Assembly: GCA_964562015.1 (NCBI GenBank)
Contig: CAZLRH010000032.1
Location: 1 to 35,304 of the forward strand
Direction: 5' to 3'
Length of the DNA stretch: 35,304 nucleotides
DNA from: CAZLRH01 sp964562015
GTDB lineage: Bacteria > Verrucomicrobiota > Verrucomicrobiia > Opitutales > JABDGR01
The notes below the pieces were generated by a model. It saw only the letters and a program-made list of their open reading frames with translations. It did not search any database and was not told where the DNA came from. Positions 16,365-25,551 of this stretch are shown here, piece after piece; position 1 is the stretch's first letter, and each line of letters starts with the position of its first letter. The translations under genes were made by a program, and so were the position numbers.

Positions 16365-17195
16365 TTACAGCCGATAGGCTTTGACCGCTGTTTCGCCCAA
16401 AATTTGCTTTTGCTCGCCGGCGGAGAGGCCCTTGCTCCACCCGCGCACGAGGTCCACCCACTGTTTGTACCCGCAGGCCACCGTGCACACGGGCCAGTCG
16501 GTGCCGAGCATCAGGCGCGCCGGGCCGAAAGATTCCAGCACCGTGTCAAAATAAACCTGCAATTGCGATTCGGTCCAGGCAGTGTAGTCCGCTTCGGTGA
16601 CCATCCCCGAAATTTTGCAATAAACATGGGGACGGCGGGCCAGCTCACGAATATTTTTCCGCCAGGGCTCGAGCAGGTCGTCCTTGATGCGAGGCTTGGC
16701 CACGTGATCGAGGACAAACACCTGCTTAGGGTGTTTATCCACAAACTCGATGGTCTGGGGCAGATGGCGTTCAAAAATTAATAGGTCGTAAACGAGCCCC
16801 CGCGACGTCAGCGCCGCGATGCCGCGATTAAAGTCCTCCCGCAGCATGTAACGCTCGTCCGGCTCGCCCTGGAGCACATGGCGCACCGCCCGCAATTTTT
16901 TATTTGCCGCCAACTCATCCAGCACGCTGCCCACCTTCGCGTCGATCAAGGGCACCCAGCCCACGACCCCCCGCACGAACGCATTTTCTTGCGCCAATTG
17001 CAGCAGCCAGCGGGTTTCCTCCAGCGTTTGCCGCGCCTGAACGCTGACCGCCCCGTCAACGCCGGCATTGCGCATCTCGCGCGCAAGATCGGTGGGCAGG
17101 AAATCACGCCGGATGACGCGCATGGCGTCATCGATCCAGCCAAACTCTGCCGTCGTGTAGCGCCAGAAATGATGATGAGCGTCGATGACAGGCAT
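16365..17195 (-). CDS. L-fuconolactonase-like amidohydrolase
   Basis: A 276-residue member of the amidohydrolase-2 (PF04909) family, the group that includes L-fucono- and L-rhamnonolactonases. The start MPVIDAHHHFW has the metal-binding HxH. Further family features are GAVSVQARQTLEETRWLLQL, RAVRHVLQGEPD, VFVLDHVAKPRI, YCKISGMVTEAD and the C-terminal LMLGTDWPVC with its metal aspartate. It would hydrolyse L-fuconolactone to L-fuconate. The gene starts 6 bp after the dehydrogenase stop, so it is cotranscribed with it, and it converges on the AraC gene with a 6-bp gap. The fucosidase context favours fucose over rhamnose. Confidence 0.88.
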   Translation of the reverse strand: MPVIDAHHHFWRYTTAEFGWIDDAMRVIRRDFLPTDLAREMRNAGVDGAVSVQARQTLEETRWLLQLAQENAFVRGVVGWVPLIDAKVGSVLDELAANKKLRAVRHVLQGEPDERYMLREDFNRGIAALTSRGLVYDLLIFERHLPQTIEFVDKHPKQVFVLDHVAKPRIKDDLLEPWRKNIRELARRPHVYCKISGMVTEADYTAWTESQLQVYFDTVLESFGPARLMLGTDWPVCTVACGYKQWVDLVRGWSKGLSAGEQKQILGETAVKAYRL

Positions 17196-17201
17196 GGCCG
17201 G

Positions 17202-18221
17202 CTAGGGCATTTCAACGTGAATCTTTGTAATGATGCCCGGCTGGTCGGACCATTGCTGCAAGGCCTCGCCCGCTTGCTCGAAGGGCACCGTACGCGTCAC
17301 GGTTTCCGCCACGGGATAACGCCCGCTTTCGAGCATGGCGATCACGTCGCGGAAGTCCTTCGTGGTCGAATTGCGCGAGCCCAGGATATCCAGTTCCTTC
17401 ATCACAAAATATTTCGTTTCATACGCGATCGGCGCTTTGGCGTAGCCGATGTAAACGATGCGGCCGGCAAAGCAGGCGAGGTCGACGGCGGCCAGAAAAG
17501 TTGCGGGCGCGCCCACCGCTTCGACGATGACATGTGGGCCATCGCCGTTGGTCAGCGCCTGTACACGCTCGGCGAGCGATTCGGTTTTGGAATTGATGAC
17601 GTGCGTGGCCCCGGCCTGGCGCGCGAGGGCTAGCTTGTTGTCCTCGATGTCCACCGCGATGACGTTTGCGCCGCGGTGCAATCCCGCGGCGGCAATCGCG
17701 CCGAGGCCAATCATGCCGCAGCCAAATACGAGCACCGTATCCGCCTTCGTGACGCGGCCGCGCGCGGCGGCGTGAAAACCCACGGCCAGCGGCTCAACCA
17801 GTGCGAGCTCGCGGACGGCGAGGCGCGCGGTCACCACTTTTTGCCACGGCACGGCGATGTAGCTGGTGAAGGCGCCTTCCTGTTGCACGCCCAGCGTTTG
17901 ATTGTAACGACAGGCATTTACGCGCCCGCTGCGACACGACGTGCATTTGCCGCACGCAGTGTACGGCATGACGGTGACTTCCAGGCCGACCTTAAGATTT
18001 TCCGGCACGCCGGGCGTCACTGCTTCGATAATCGCCGCGATTTCATGGCCCGGCACGCGCGGGTAGGTGACCAGCGGATTGCCGCCGCGGAAGGTGTTAA
18101 GATCTGTGCCGCAAAAGCCGAGGCGCTTGAGCCGCAGCAGCACGTCACCATCCTTCACGGTGGGTTGGGGCCGTTCGCCGTAGGAAAATTTTCCCGGCGC
18201 ATCAATGATGAGGGCTTGCAT
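17202..18221 (-). CDS. Zinc-dependent MDR alcohol/polyol dehydrogenase
   Basis: A 339-residue medium-chain dehydrogenase of the sorbitol/threonine dehydrogenase type, similar in layout to RspB. The catalytic zinc ligands are the Cys in GFCGTD, the His-Glu in VPGHE and a later Glu. The structural zinc site is CGKCTSCRSGRVNAC. The NAD(P) fold has VFGCGMIGLGAIAAAG followed by an acidic AVDIED, which favours NAD. In the operon it sits between the aldo/keto reductase and the lactonase. It may oxidise L-fucose itself or a later keto-deoxy acid such as 2-keto-3-deoxy-L-fuconate; sequence alone does not decide. Confidence 0.88.
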   Translation of the reverse strand: MQALIIDAPGKFSYGERPQPTVKDGDVLLRLKRLGFCGTDLNTFRGGNPLVTYPRVPGHEIAAIIEAVTPGVPENLKVGLEVTVMPYTACGKCTSCRSGRVNACRYNQTLGVQQEGAFTSYIAVPWQKVVTARLAVRELALVEPLAVGFHAAARGRVTKADTVLVFGCGMIGLGAIAAAGLHRGANVIAVDIEDNKLALARQAGATHVINSKTESLAERVQALTNGDGPHVIVEAVGAPATFLAAVDLACFAGRIVYIGYAKAPIAYETKYFVMKELDILGSRNSTTKDFRDVIAMLESGRYPVAETVTRTVPFEQAGEALQQWSDQPGIITKIHVEMP

Positions 18222-18251
18222 GGAAAGTTAATTGCGGGCGGTAAAACGCGG

Positions 18252-19187
18252 CTAATTATTCTCCGCCCGGCCCGACGGCCAGGTGACATTGTGCACCGGG
18301 GCGAGAATTTTCTGCACCTCGGCGAGCAGCCCGGCGTCCGGCGGGGTCGCGCAATCCTGGATGTTTTGCAGCACACGGCGGGGATCGGCGGTGCCCACGA
18401 TATGGGTGGGGATTTGCGGATTGGCCAGGGAAAATTGGAGGGCGAGGCGACCGAGGTCCGTACCGCGTGTGCGGCACAGTGCCGCGGCCTCCGCACATTT
18501 GGCCTTGAGCGCCGCGGGCGCCGGGTGCCAGGCGGGCGGGCCCTCGTTGCTGAGCAGGCGCATTGCCAGTGGCGCGGAATTGAAAATCGCGACGCCTTTG
18601 CTTTGCAGATACGGCAGCAGGTCTGCGAGGGCCGTGTCATTCAGGCAATAGTGGCAATACGACTGGATTTGATCCACCGCGACGCGGTCGAGCACAGAAC
18701 GGAACAGCCGCAGCGGCAGGCAGGAAATTCCCACGAAACGCGTTTTGCCCAGCGCCTTGAGTTTGAACAGCGCGGGTATCGTCTCCTGCACGATTTGCTC
18801 CAAGTTCCCGAATTCCATGTCGTGCACCTGGATGAAATCCACGTAGTCCACGCCGAGGCGCGCCAGACTTTCGTCCACGCTTGCGGTCACGCGTTGCGCA
18901 GAAAAATCGAAATCCTTGATTTCCGCCCCGTAGCGCGCGACCTTGGTGGCGAGATAATATTTGTCCCGCGGCACGGTGCGCAGCGCCTTGCCCAGCACGG
19001 TTTCCGCGGTGGTCGCGCCATAATAAGGCGCGGTGTCGATCAGATTGATGCCCTGGTCCAACGCCACATGCACCGCGCGGATGCCCTCGGATTCGTCGAT
19101 CGCGCGAAAGGCCGAGCCTAACGACGACCCGCCAAAGGCGAGCGCCGAGACTTTTAGACCGGTTTGGCCGAGCGGGCGGTATTGCAT
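18252..19187 (-). CDS. Aldo/keto reductase, L-fucose/L-galactose dehydrogenase type
   Basis: A 311-residue AKR from the ATG at 19187 (MQYRPLGQTGLKVSALAFGG); 27 further upstream residues have no family resemblance. The catalytic tetrad is D51 and Y56 in DTAPYYG, K82 in ATKVARYG and H122 in QVHDMEF. The sequence resembles L-galactose dehydrogenase/L-fucose dehydrogenase (LIDTAPYYGATTAETVLGKA), enzymes that oxidise C1 of the sugar to the lactone. That fits the lactonase two genes downstream. It is the first gene of the unit and lies divergent to uvrB across about 140 bp. Confidence 0.88.
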   Translation of the reverse strand: MQYRPLGQTGLKVSALAFGGSSLGSAFRAIDESEGIRAVHVALDQGINLIDTAPYYGATTAETVLGKALRTVPRDKYYLATKVARYGAEIKDFDFSAQRVTASVDESLARLGVDYVDFIQVHDMEFGNLEQIVQETIPALFKLKALGKTRFVGISCLPLRLFRSVLDRVAVDQIQSYCHYCLNDTALADLLPYLQSKGVAIFNSAPLAMRLLSNEGPPAWHPAPAALKAKCAEAAALCRTRGTDLGRLALQFSLANPQIPTHIVGTADPRRVLQNIQDCATPPDAGLLAEVQKILAPVHNVTWPSGRAENN

Positions 19188-19327
19188 CAGGGAAAAAGGC
19201 GACGCGTTGGCCGTGGCGCCAGCGCCACGCCGCGAGCCTGCGATGGCGGGAGATGGCCGTTTAATCAAGCCGAAACGTGCGCGAGCCCAGCACTTGCAAT
19301 AGCGGGCATCGTGCTTAACCTTGGACG

Positions 19328-21376
19328 ATGGACTTCCGCCTCCAGGCCGAATTCAAGCCGACGGGCGACCAGCCCACGGCCATCGCCGCGCTCGAGCAAT
19401 CGCTGCGCCAGGGGCACCGTTTTCAAACCCTGCTGGGGGTGACGGGCTCCGGCAAGACGTTCACGATGGCGAACCTCATCCAGCAGCTCCAGCGGCCCGC
19501 CCTCATCATTTCCCACAACAAGACCCTGGCCGCCCAGCTTTACAGCGAATTCAAGGGCTTTTTCCCCGATAACGCGGTCGAGTATTTTGTCAGTTATTAT
19601 GATTACTACCAGCCTGAGGCCTACGTGCCGCAGACGGACACGTTCATCGAAAAGGACTCCTCCATCAACGAGGATATTGAACGCCTCCGCATTTCCGCCA
19701 CCAGCGCGCTCATCAGCCGGCGCGATGTGATTGTGGTCGCCAGCGTGTCGTGCATCTACGGCCTGGGTTCGCCGGAGGATTTTCGCGAGATGATGATCCC
19801 GCTCGTGCCGGGGCAGGAACTGGCGCGCGAAACTTTGCTCGAGCGCCTCGTCGAAAATCTGTACGAGCGCAACGACGTGGCCCCCGAGCGCGGCAAGTTT
19901 CGCGTGCGCGGCGAGGTGGTGGACGTTTTTCCCGCCTACATGGAAAGCGCCATTCGCATCGAATTCTGGGGCGGCACCATCGATTCCGTGCGTCCGCTCG
20001 ATCCGCTGACGGGCGAGACCGGCCCGCCGCTCGAGCGTTTCAGCCTCTATCCCGCGAACCAATACATCACCCCGCGCCACAAGCTCGAGAGCGCCATCGC
20101 CGGCATTCGCGCCGAATTGGAGGAACGCGTGACGTACTTTGAAAAGCAGAACCGCCTCGTCGAGGCCCAGCGCATCCGCACGCGTTGTGAATACGATTTG
20201 GAAATGCTTTCCGAAATGGGCTTTTGCAGCGGCATCGAGAATTATTCACGGCACATCGCGGGCCGCGCTCCGGGTTCGCGGCCGTGGTGCCTGGTGGACT
20301 TTTTCCCCCGCGATTTCATGGTGTTTGTGGACGAGAGCCACGTCTCGGTGCCGCAAATTGGCGGGATGTACGCGGGCGACCGCTCGCGCAAGCAGCGGCT
20401 CGTGGATTTCGGTTTCCGCCTGCCGTCGGCCCTGGACAACCGTCCCCTCAGCTTCGACGAATTCCTCGAAGTGACGGGCCAAACGGTCTTCGTTTCCGCG
20501 ACGCCGGGGCCGTACGAACTCAAAGTTTCAAGCGCTGTGGCCGAGCAGTTGATCCGGCCCACCGGCCTGCTCGACCCGGTGATGGAAATGCGCCCGACGC
20601 GCAACCAGGTGGAAAATCTCCTCGGCGAAATTCAAAAGGCCGTTTTGCAAAAGGAGCGCGTGCTCGTCACCACGCTCACCAAACGGATGTCCGAAGACCT
20701 TGCCACCTACCTGCGCGAGGCGCACGTTAAGGTCGAGTATTTGCACAGCGACATCGACGCGCTCGAGCGAGTCGAAATTTTGCGCCGCCTGCGCGCGGGG
20801 GAATTCGACGTGCTGGTTGGCGTCAATCTGCTCCGCGAGGGGCTGGACCTGCCCGAGGTGGCGCTCGTGGGCATTCTCGATGCGGACAAGGAAGGCTTCT
20901 TGCGCAGTGAAACGAGCCTCGTGCAAACCGCCGGCCGCGCGGCCCGCCACGAACGCGGTCGCGTATTGCTCTATGCCGACGTGCTCACCGGCTCGCTCAA
21001 GCGCGCCATGGAGATTTCGCGCTACCGGCGTGAAAAACAAATCGCGTACAATGAGGCCCACGGCCAGGTGCCGCGCAGCATCATTCGCGGCGAACAGGCG
21101 AGCCTGCTGGCTTACAAACCGGCGGAGGACGTCGATCCCATCTCCGTCGCCGAAGCCCACGGCGACCGCGATGTGGCCGCCGTGCTCGCGGAACTCGAGG
21201 AGGAAATGCTTGAGGCCGCCGGCAAGCTGGAATTTGAGCGCGCCGCGATTTTGCGCGACCAGATTGACGCCCTCAAAAGCGGCGGCGCCCTCCGCCCGGC
21301 GGCGGGCAAAACCGGGCGCGGGGCGACGCGTTACCGGCAGCCCGCCAAGCCACGCAAGGCGAACAAAGTGAAATAA
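19328..21376 (+). CDS. uvrB: Excinuclease ABC subunit B
   Basis: UvrB is the helicase-like damage-verifying core of nucleotide excision repair. The 682-residue length is normal. Visible elements are the Walker A GVTGSGKT (37-44), the beta-hairpin region YFVSYYDYYQPEAYVPQTDT, the DEAD-box-like VDESHVSVPQIGGMY, the helicase motifs GLDLPEVALVGILDADKEGF and TAGRAARHERGRV, and a C-terminal UVR domain (LEEEMLEAAGKLEFERAAIL) that contacts UvrC. A basic tail ends the protein. It stands alone on the + strand, 140 bp from the divergent fucose unit. Confidence 0.98.
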   Translation: MDFRLQAEFKPTGDQPTAIAALEQSLRQGHRFQTLLGVTGSGKTFTMANLIQQLQRPALIISHNKTLAAQLYSEFKGFFPDNAVEYFVSYYDYYQPEAYVPQTDTFIEKDSSINEDIERLRISATSALISRRDVIVVASVSCIYGLGSPEDFREMMIPLVPGQELARETLLERLVENLYERNDVAPERGKFRVRGEVVDVFPAYMESAIRIEFWGGTIDSVRPLDPLTGETGPPLERFSLYPANQYITPRHKLESAIAGIRAELEERVTYFEKQNRLVEAQRIRTRCEYDLEMLSEMGFCSGIENYSRHIAGRAPGSRPWCLVDFFPRDFMVFVDESHVSVPQIGGMYAGDRSRKQRLVDFGFRLPSALDNRPLSFDEFLEVTGQTVFVSATPGPYELKVSSAVAEQLIRPTGLLDPVMEMRPTRNQVENLLGEIQKAVLQKERVLVTTLTKRMSEDLATYLREAHVKVEYLHSDIDALERVEILRRLRAGEFDVLVGVNLLREGLDLPEVALVGILDADKEGFLRSETSLVQTAGRAARHERGRVLLYADVLTGSLKRAMEISRYRREKQIAYNEAHGQVPRSIIRGEQASLLAYKPAEDVDPISVAEAHGDRDVAAVLAELEEEMLEAAGKLEFERAAILRDQIDALKSGGALRPAAGKTGRGATRYRQPAKPRKANKVK

Positions 21377-21419
21377 AGGCTGTCCGTTGTGCCGTTCGCC
21401 CGCCACCTTTCCTCCCAAA

Positions 21420-22877
21420 ATGAAGCGCCTCTTTTCCTGGCTCGCCGATGTCTGGCTGACGGCGACCGTGTTATCCCTGCCGTTCACCCCGGATGGCTTG
21501 GGTGGCAGGCTTGGGGTGTCAGTCGCGCGGATAGACACCCTGGGGCTGCTGCTCGTGGTGGGGCTGGCGGCGAAATTTTTGCTGCGGCTGGACGACGGCA
21601 TGTGGGCCTGGCTCGCGCGCGCGGGCGTGCCGGGCGCGGGACTCGTCACCCGGGTGGGCGCGGCTATGCATCGGTGGATGGCACCGCGACGCCTCGGCTG
21701 GTGCGTGTCGGCCTTTACGCTTGTGCTCGGACTTCTGGCCGCGGAGATTTTTCTGCGCGTGGGGTTCAAGCTGGTCGATCCCGATCTCGCCAATTACTTG
21801 ACGAATCCCTACCGAGACACCGGCACCGGCATTTATCGTTTTGATCCTGAGCGCAAAATGGTGCGCATGCGGCCCAATTACGACCGCACGATGAATTTTA
21901 ACGGTTACCAATGGCAGCATCACGCCGACGCCCGCGGCTACCGCAATCCGCCCGGCACCGACCAGGCCGATATCGTCCTGCTCGGGGATTCCTTCGTCTA
22001 TGGCCATGGTCTCCCGGAGACTTCGACCCTGCGCCATTACCTCGCGCAGGACACAGGCCGGCCCGTCGCGAACCTGGGGGAGCAAGGCGCGGATTTGCAT
22101 TTCGAGTACCAGATTCTCACGCACGACGTGCTGCAATACCACCCGCAACGCGTGTACCTGTTTTTCTTTTTCAACGACATCTCGGATATCGTCGCGCACT
22201 TGACCGCGGAAGACCGGGAACGCTTCTTGAATTCGTCCGTCACCGACCACACCGTACACTATGCCGTGGCCGAGCCGCCCCCGCGCATCCTCCTGCACCC
22301 GCTGGAGTCGTGGTTGGTGGAATCGTACCTGGTGCGGGCGTGGGATTTCGGCTGGCGGTATTTCAGCAAACCCGCCGCGCAACGCAAACCCGGCATCAAG
22401 GAAGGCGCGGACATGGCAGCACCCGCGTCCCGGGCCGCCGCCCGCACCGGCGCGGAGCAGGCCAAGGCCGGCCCGCCGGGCGAACGCGATTTGCCCGAAA
22501 ACTGGATGAAACTTCTGCCCTTTAAAAATAATGCTGACATGGCGCAGGCCATGCAGTTTCACCTCTACGCCCTGCGCAAAACCCAGGATTTTGCCCAACA
22601 GAATCACCTCGAGCTGGTCATTGTTTACCTCTGGCTGGACCGCAATCTCGACCGCGTGTACGCCCCCATTTTGGAGGACGCCTGCCGACGCATTGGCCTG
22701 CCGTTCTACAACATGAAGGTCGATTACATGGCCGGCGCGACGGTCAACGCATCGCTCTTCCTTCCCGGCGACAACCACCTCAGCGACGCAGGCACGAAAT
22801 TGACGGCCAAAGTGCTGGCGGAAAAATTTCCGCTCGACCGGCCCCCTGCGCCCCTGCCCCCCGTGACGGCGCCCTGA
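21420..22877 (+). CDS. Membrane-anchored SGNH/GDSL hydrolase
   Basis: A 485-residue protein starting at ATG 21420 (MKRLFSWLADVWL). Hydrophobic segments at about 41-57 and 96-113 anchor it in the membrane. The SGNH domain begins near 183: block I is LLGDSFVYGHG (nucleophile serine in GDSF, 189-192) and block V is DNHLSDAGT with the Asp/His pair near the C-terminus. A low-complexity Ala/Gly/Arg linker (about 340-360) splits the domain. Such proteins often add or remove acyl groups on exported polysaccharides. Its neighbours (uvrB, clpS) do not point to a pathway, so the substrate is unknown. Confidence 0.78.
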   Translation: MKRLFSWLADVWLTATVLSLPFTPDGLGGRLGVSVARIDTLGLLLVVGLAAKFLLRLDDGMWAWLARAGVPGAGLVTRVGAAMHRWMAPRRLGWCVSAFTLVLGLLAAEIFLRVGFKLVDPDLANYLTNPYRDTGTGIYRFDPERKMVRMRPNYDRTMNFNGYQWQHHADARGYRNPPGTDQADIVLLGDSFVYGHGLPETSTLRHYLAQDTGRPVANLGEQGADLHFEYQILTHDVLQYHPQRVYLFFFFNDISDIVAHLTAEDRERFLNSSVTDHTVHYAVAEPPPRILLHPLESWLVESYLVRAWDFGWRYFSKPAAQRKPGIKEGADMAAPASRAAARTGAEQAKAGPPGERDLPENWMKLLPFKNNADMAQAMQFHLYALRKTQDFAQQNHLELVIVYLWLDRNLDRVYAPILEDACRRIGLPFYNMKVDYMAGATVNASLFLPGDNHLSDAGTKLTAKVLAEKFPLDRPPAPLPPVTAP

Positions 22878-22939
22878 CGGCCTGCTTGCCAAGCACCCGG
22901 TTTCCGCCTAGGATTTGTCGCAGCCAAATTACCTTTAAT

Positions 22940-23260
22940 ATGCCGAGTAGTATTCCATGGATTGCTCCGCGCGCCGCGCAACCCGGCGTCGCCCCGCTGG
23001 AGCGTCCGCGCACCGCCACCGCCCGCGAACCCGACTGGCAGGTCGTCGTTTTGAACGACGACGTGAATCTGATGATTTACGTCGTGCACGTTTTCCGCCG
23101 CGTGTTTGGCTACGAAACGGAGCGCGCCCGCCGGCACATGCTGGAGGTGCACGAGTTGGGCAAGTCCGTCGTGTGGTCGGGCAGCCGCGAGCGCGCCGAA
23201 CACTACGTCCACACGTTGCAGCAGTGGCATTTGCAATCGGTCCTCGAAAGCCATGTTTGA
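22940..23260 (+). CDS. clpS: ATP-dependent Clp protease adaptor ClpS
   Basis: ClpS hands N-degron substrates to ClpA or ClpC. The 106-residue protein has a disordered N-terminal tail and then the adaptor domain: WQVVVLNDDVNLMIYVVHVF, FGYETERARRHMLEVHELGK. The NDD and the M-x-x-x-H (MLEVH) of the substrate pocket are kept. The 'NDDVNLMIYVVHVFRRVFGY' version resembles the actinobacterial type (NDPVNLMSYVTYVF) more than the proteobacterial one. The gene overlaps the next start by 8 bp (23253-23260), so the two are translationally coupled. No clpA or clpC is in the window. Confidence 0.92.
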   Translation: MPSSIPWIAPRAAQPGVAPLERPRTATAREPDWQVVVLNDDVNLMIYVVHVFRRVFGYETERARRHMLEVHELGKSVVWSGSRERAEHYVHTLQQWHLQSVLESHV

Positions 23261-23765
23261 AAGCGACGGCCCTTCCTCGCCCATTCCGGGCGGGCCCGCC
23301 CCCGTGCGGTTGCAACTGCGGCTTTCGCCGTCGCTGCGAGAATTGCTCATGCGCGTGATTGACCGCGTGCACGTCGCCATGGCCGCCGCTCCCGGCGAAC
23401 CTTCCACGCCCGCCGTCATTGGCGAGCAGGACACCGAATTGGACCACGCCTGGGAACAGGGATTGCGGGAGTGCGAGACCGGCGACGCCGCGGAACTCCT
23501 TGGCTTGTTGAAAGCGGATGGCTTTGGATTGGGCGACCTCGCGCTCGATGCCGCCCGCGCCGAAGCCATCATGCGCTCGAGTGTGCATGTGCGCCTGCAT
23601 TTGCGCGATACCCTGCTGCGCGACTTGAACACGGCGGAACTGGAGGGCGAACTGGACTTTTTCCGCCTGCCCCAAGCCGAGCAGCAAGGCTTCGCCTGCT
23701 ACCGCCTGCTGCTGGCGATCGAGCAGGATTTGCTCTTGCAATTGGACCCCGGTCTGGGCGTGTAA
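23253..23765 (+). CDS. DUF2017-like protein coupled to ClpS
   Basis: A 170-residue soluble, helical, acidic protein starting at the ATG that overlaps the clpS stop. I do not recognise a sure domain. Its layout is an N-terminal strand then helix (VRLQLRLSPSLRELLMRVID), a middle DTELDHAWEQGLRE, and a C-terminal VRLHLRDTLLRDL followed by a leucine-rich helix. This recalls DUF2017, which follows clpS in Actinobacteria. The same position after an actinobacterial-type clpS supports that reading, but it is inference. The recN gene follows 10 bp downstream. Confidence 0.65.
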   Translation: MFESDGPSSPIPGGPAPVRLQLRLSPSLRELLMRVIDRVHVAMAAAPGEPSTPAVIGEQDTELDHAWEQGLRECETGDAAELLGLLKADGFGLGDLALDAARAEAIMRSSVHVRLHLRDTLLRDLNTAELEGELDFFRLPQAEQQGFACYRLLLAIEQDLLLQLDPGLGV

Positions 23766-23775
23766 GAGGCCCGCC

Positions 23776-25446
23776 ATGCTGCAGTTTCTTCGCATTCAAA
23801 ATTTGGCGCTGGTCGAGCGCGCGGAGCTGGAATTCGGCGCGGGCTTCACCGCCGTGACCGGCGAGACCGGCGCGGGCAAGAGCGTGCTTCTCGGCGCGCT
23901 GAGCCTGCTCGCCGGCAATCGCGCCGACAAAAGCATCATCCGCCAGGGCGCGGAAACGTGCGAGGTCGAGGGCGTGCTTTCGTTCAATGGTCCGGCGTTG
24001 GCGCGCGTGAATGCGCTGCTCGAACGGCTCGGTTTGCCGCCGTGCGAGGAGGGCGTCTTGGTGCTGCGCCGCGCGCTTTCCCGCACGAAGGCTCCGCGGC
24101 TGCAAGTGAATGGGGCGCTGGCCACGCTGGGCGCGTTGCAGGAAATGGGGGAGGCGTGGGTGGATTTTCACGGGCCCGGCGAACCGCAAAAACTTTTCCA
24201 GGAAAAATACCAGCTCGACCTGCTGGACTCCTTTGCAGAAGTGGAGCCCGCGCGCGGACATTTCGCCGAAGGCTATCGGGTATGGCGCGATGGCCTGCGG
24301 GAGGCCGAGGAACTCACCCGCGCCGAACGCCTGTCCGAGGACGAACTCGAATTCCTGCGTCACCAAATCGCGCGCATCGATCAACTCGATCCCACGGCGG
24401 AAAGCATTGCCGCCCTCGAGCGCGATTTCAACCGCCTGACCCGCGCGCGTGAACTCGGTGAACTCGCTACGCAATTGGAAAACGGCCTGTCCGGTGAGGA
24501 AGGGGCCGCGGCGCAATTTCCCGTGCTGGTGCGGGCTGCCCGCGAACTCGCGGCGCTCGATGCCACCGCCGCGCCGCTGACCGCCCGCCTCGAAGCCACC
24601 GTCGTGGAATTACAGGACTTGGCGGGCGATTTTGGCCGCCTGGGAGCGGGATTGGATTTTGACGAGGAAACCACCCGCGCGCTCCAGGAGCGCATGAGCC
24701 TGTGGCTCGAATTGCAACGGCGCTACGGCCAGGATGCGAGCCTGCTGCGGGCCAAGTGCGAGGAATTGCAGCGCAAAGTCGCCGCACAATCCGACATTGA
24801 GGGCACGCTCTCGCGGTTGCAGGCCGAGTCTGCGGCGCGGGAGAAAAAATTGCGGGCCGAGGCCGCGAAGTTGGGCGACAAGCGCGTAGCTGCCGCCCGC
24901 GAACTCGAAAGGAAAACCGCCAAGCTCCTCAAGGGCCTTGGTTTCAAACAGGCCGGCCTAAAGCTCCGCGTCACCGCCACCGGCGAATTGCGCGAACACG
25001 GCGATAGCTTGGTGGAGATGCTCTTTTCACCCAATCCCGGGCAGGAGGCCCTGCCGCTGAATAAAATCGCCTCCAGCGGCGAAACCGCCCGCGTCATGCT
25101 CGCGCTCAAGGCCGTGCTCGCCGCTGCCGATGCCACGCCTTTGCTCGTGTTTGACGAAGTCGACGCCAACATCGGCGGCGAAATCGGCGTTGCGGTGGGC
25201 CGCGAGCTCGCCGCTCTCGGCGAACGCCATCAAGTGCTGTGCGTAACCCATTTGCCACAAGTGGCGGCGCGCGCGCAGCAGCATCTGGTCGTGGAAAAGA
25301 AACAGACGGCCCGCGAAACCGCCATCCGCTTCCTCTCCCTGCACGACGAGCCGGATGCCCGCATCGCCGAACTGGCCCGCATGTTGGGCGACCGCTCCGC
25401 GCAATCCGCCCGTGAGCACGCCCGCGCCTTGCTCAAAGGCGATTAA
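23776..25446 (+). CDS. recN: DNA repair protein RecN
   Basis: RecN is an SMC-like ATPase acting early in double-strand break repair. The 556-residue protein opens with MLQFLRIQNLALVERAELEF and the Walker A GETGAGKS (29-36). A long central coiled coil (about 160-370) is followed by the ABC signature region and the Walker B segment LLVFDEVDANIGG, then the H-loop CVTHLPQVAARA. The signature reads ASSGETARVMLAL, as in RecN. It is closely spaced after the ClpS-linked gene, so the three genes probably form one transcript. Confidence 0.97.
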   Translation: MLQFLRIQNLALVERAELEFGAGFTAVTGETGAGKSVLLGALSLLAGNRADKSIIRQGAETCEVEGVLSFNGPALARVNALLERLGLPPCEEGVLVLRRALSRTKAPRLQVNGALATLGALQEMGEAWVDFHGPGEPQKLFQEKYQLDLLDSFAEVEPARGHFAEGYRVWRDGLREAEELTRAERLSEDELEFLRHQIARIDQLDPTAESIAALERDFNRLTRARELGELATQLENGLSGEEGAAAQFPVLVRAARELAALDATAAPLTARLEATVVELQDLAGDFGRLGAGLDFDEETTRALQERMSLWLELQRRYGQDASLLRAKCEELQRKVAAQSDIEGTLSRLQAESAAREKKLRAEAAKLGDKRVAAARELERKTAKLLKGLGFKQAGLKLRVTATGELREHGDSLVEMLFSPNPGQEALPLNKIASSGETARVMLALKAVLAAADATPLLVFDEVDANIGGEIGVAVGRELAALGERHQVLCVTHLPQVAARAQQHLVVEKKQTARETAIRFLSLHDEPDARIAELARMLGDRSAQSAREHARALLKGD

Positions 25447-25551
25447 GCGTCCGCGGCCAGGTGCTGCCGGTCGGCGCGCGCATTGTCGGCTTGCCTGCCG
25501 GGCCATTTTCGGCTGAGCTTAAATCCCCCTGTCCCTCGACCTCTTCCCGTC

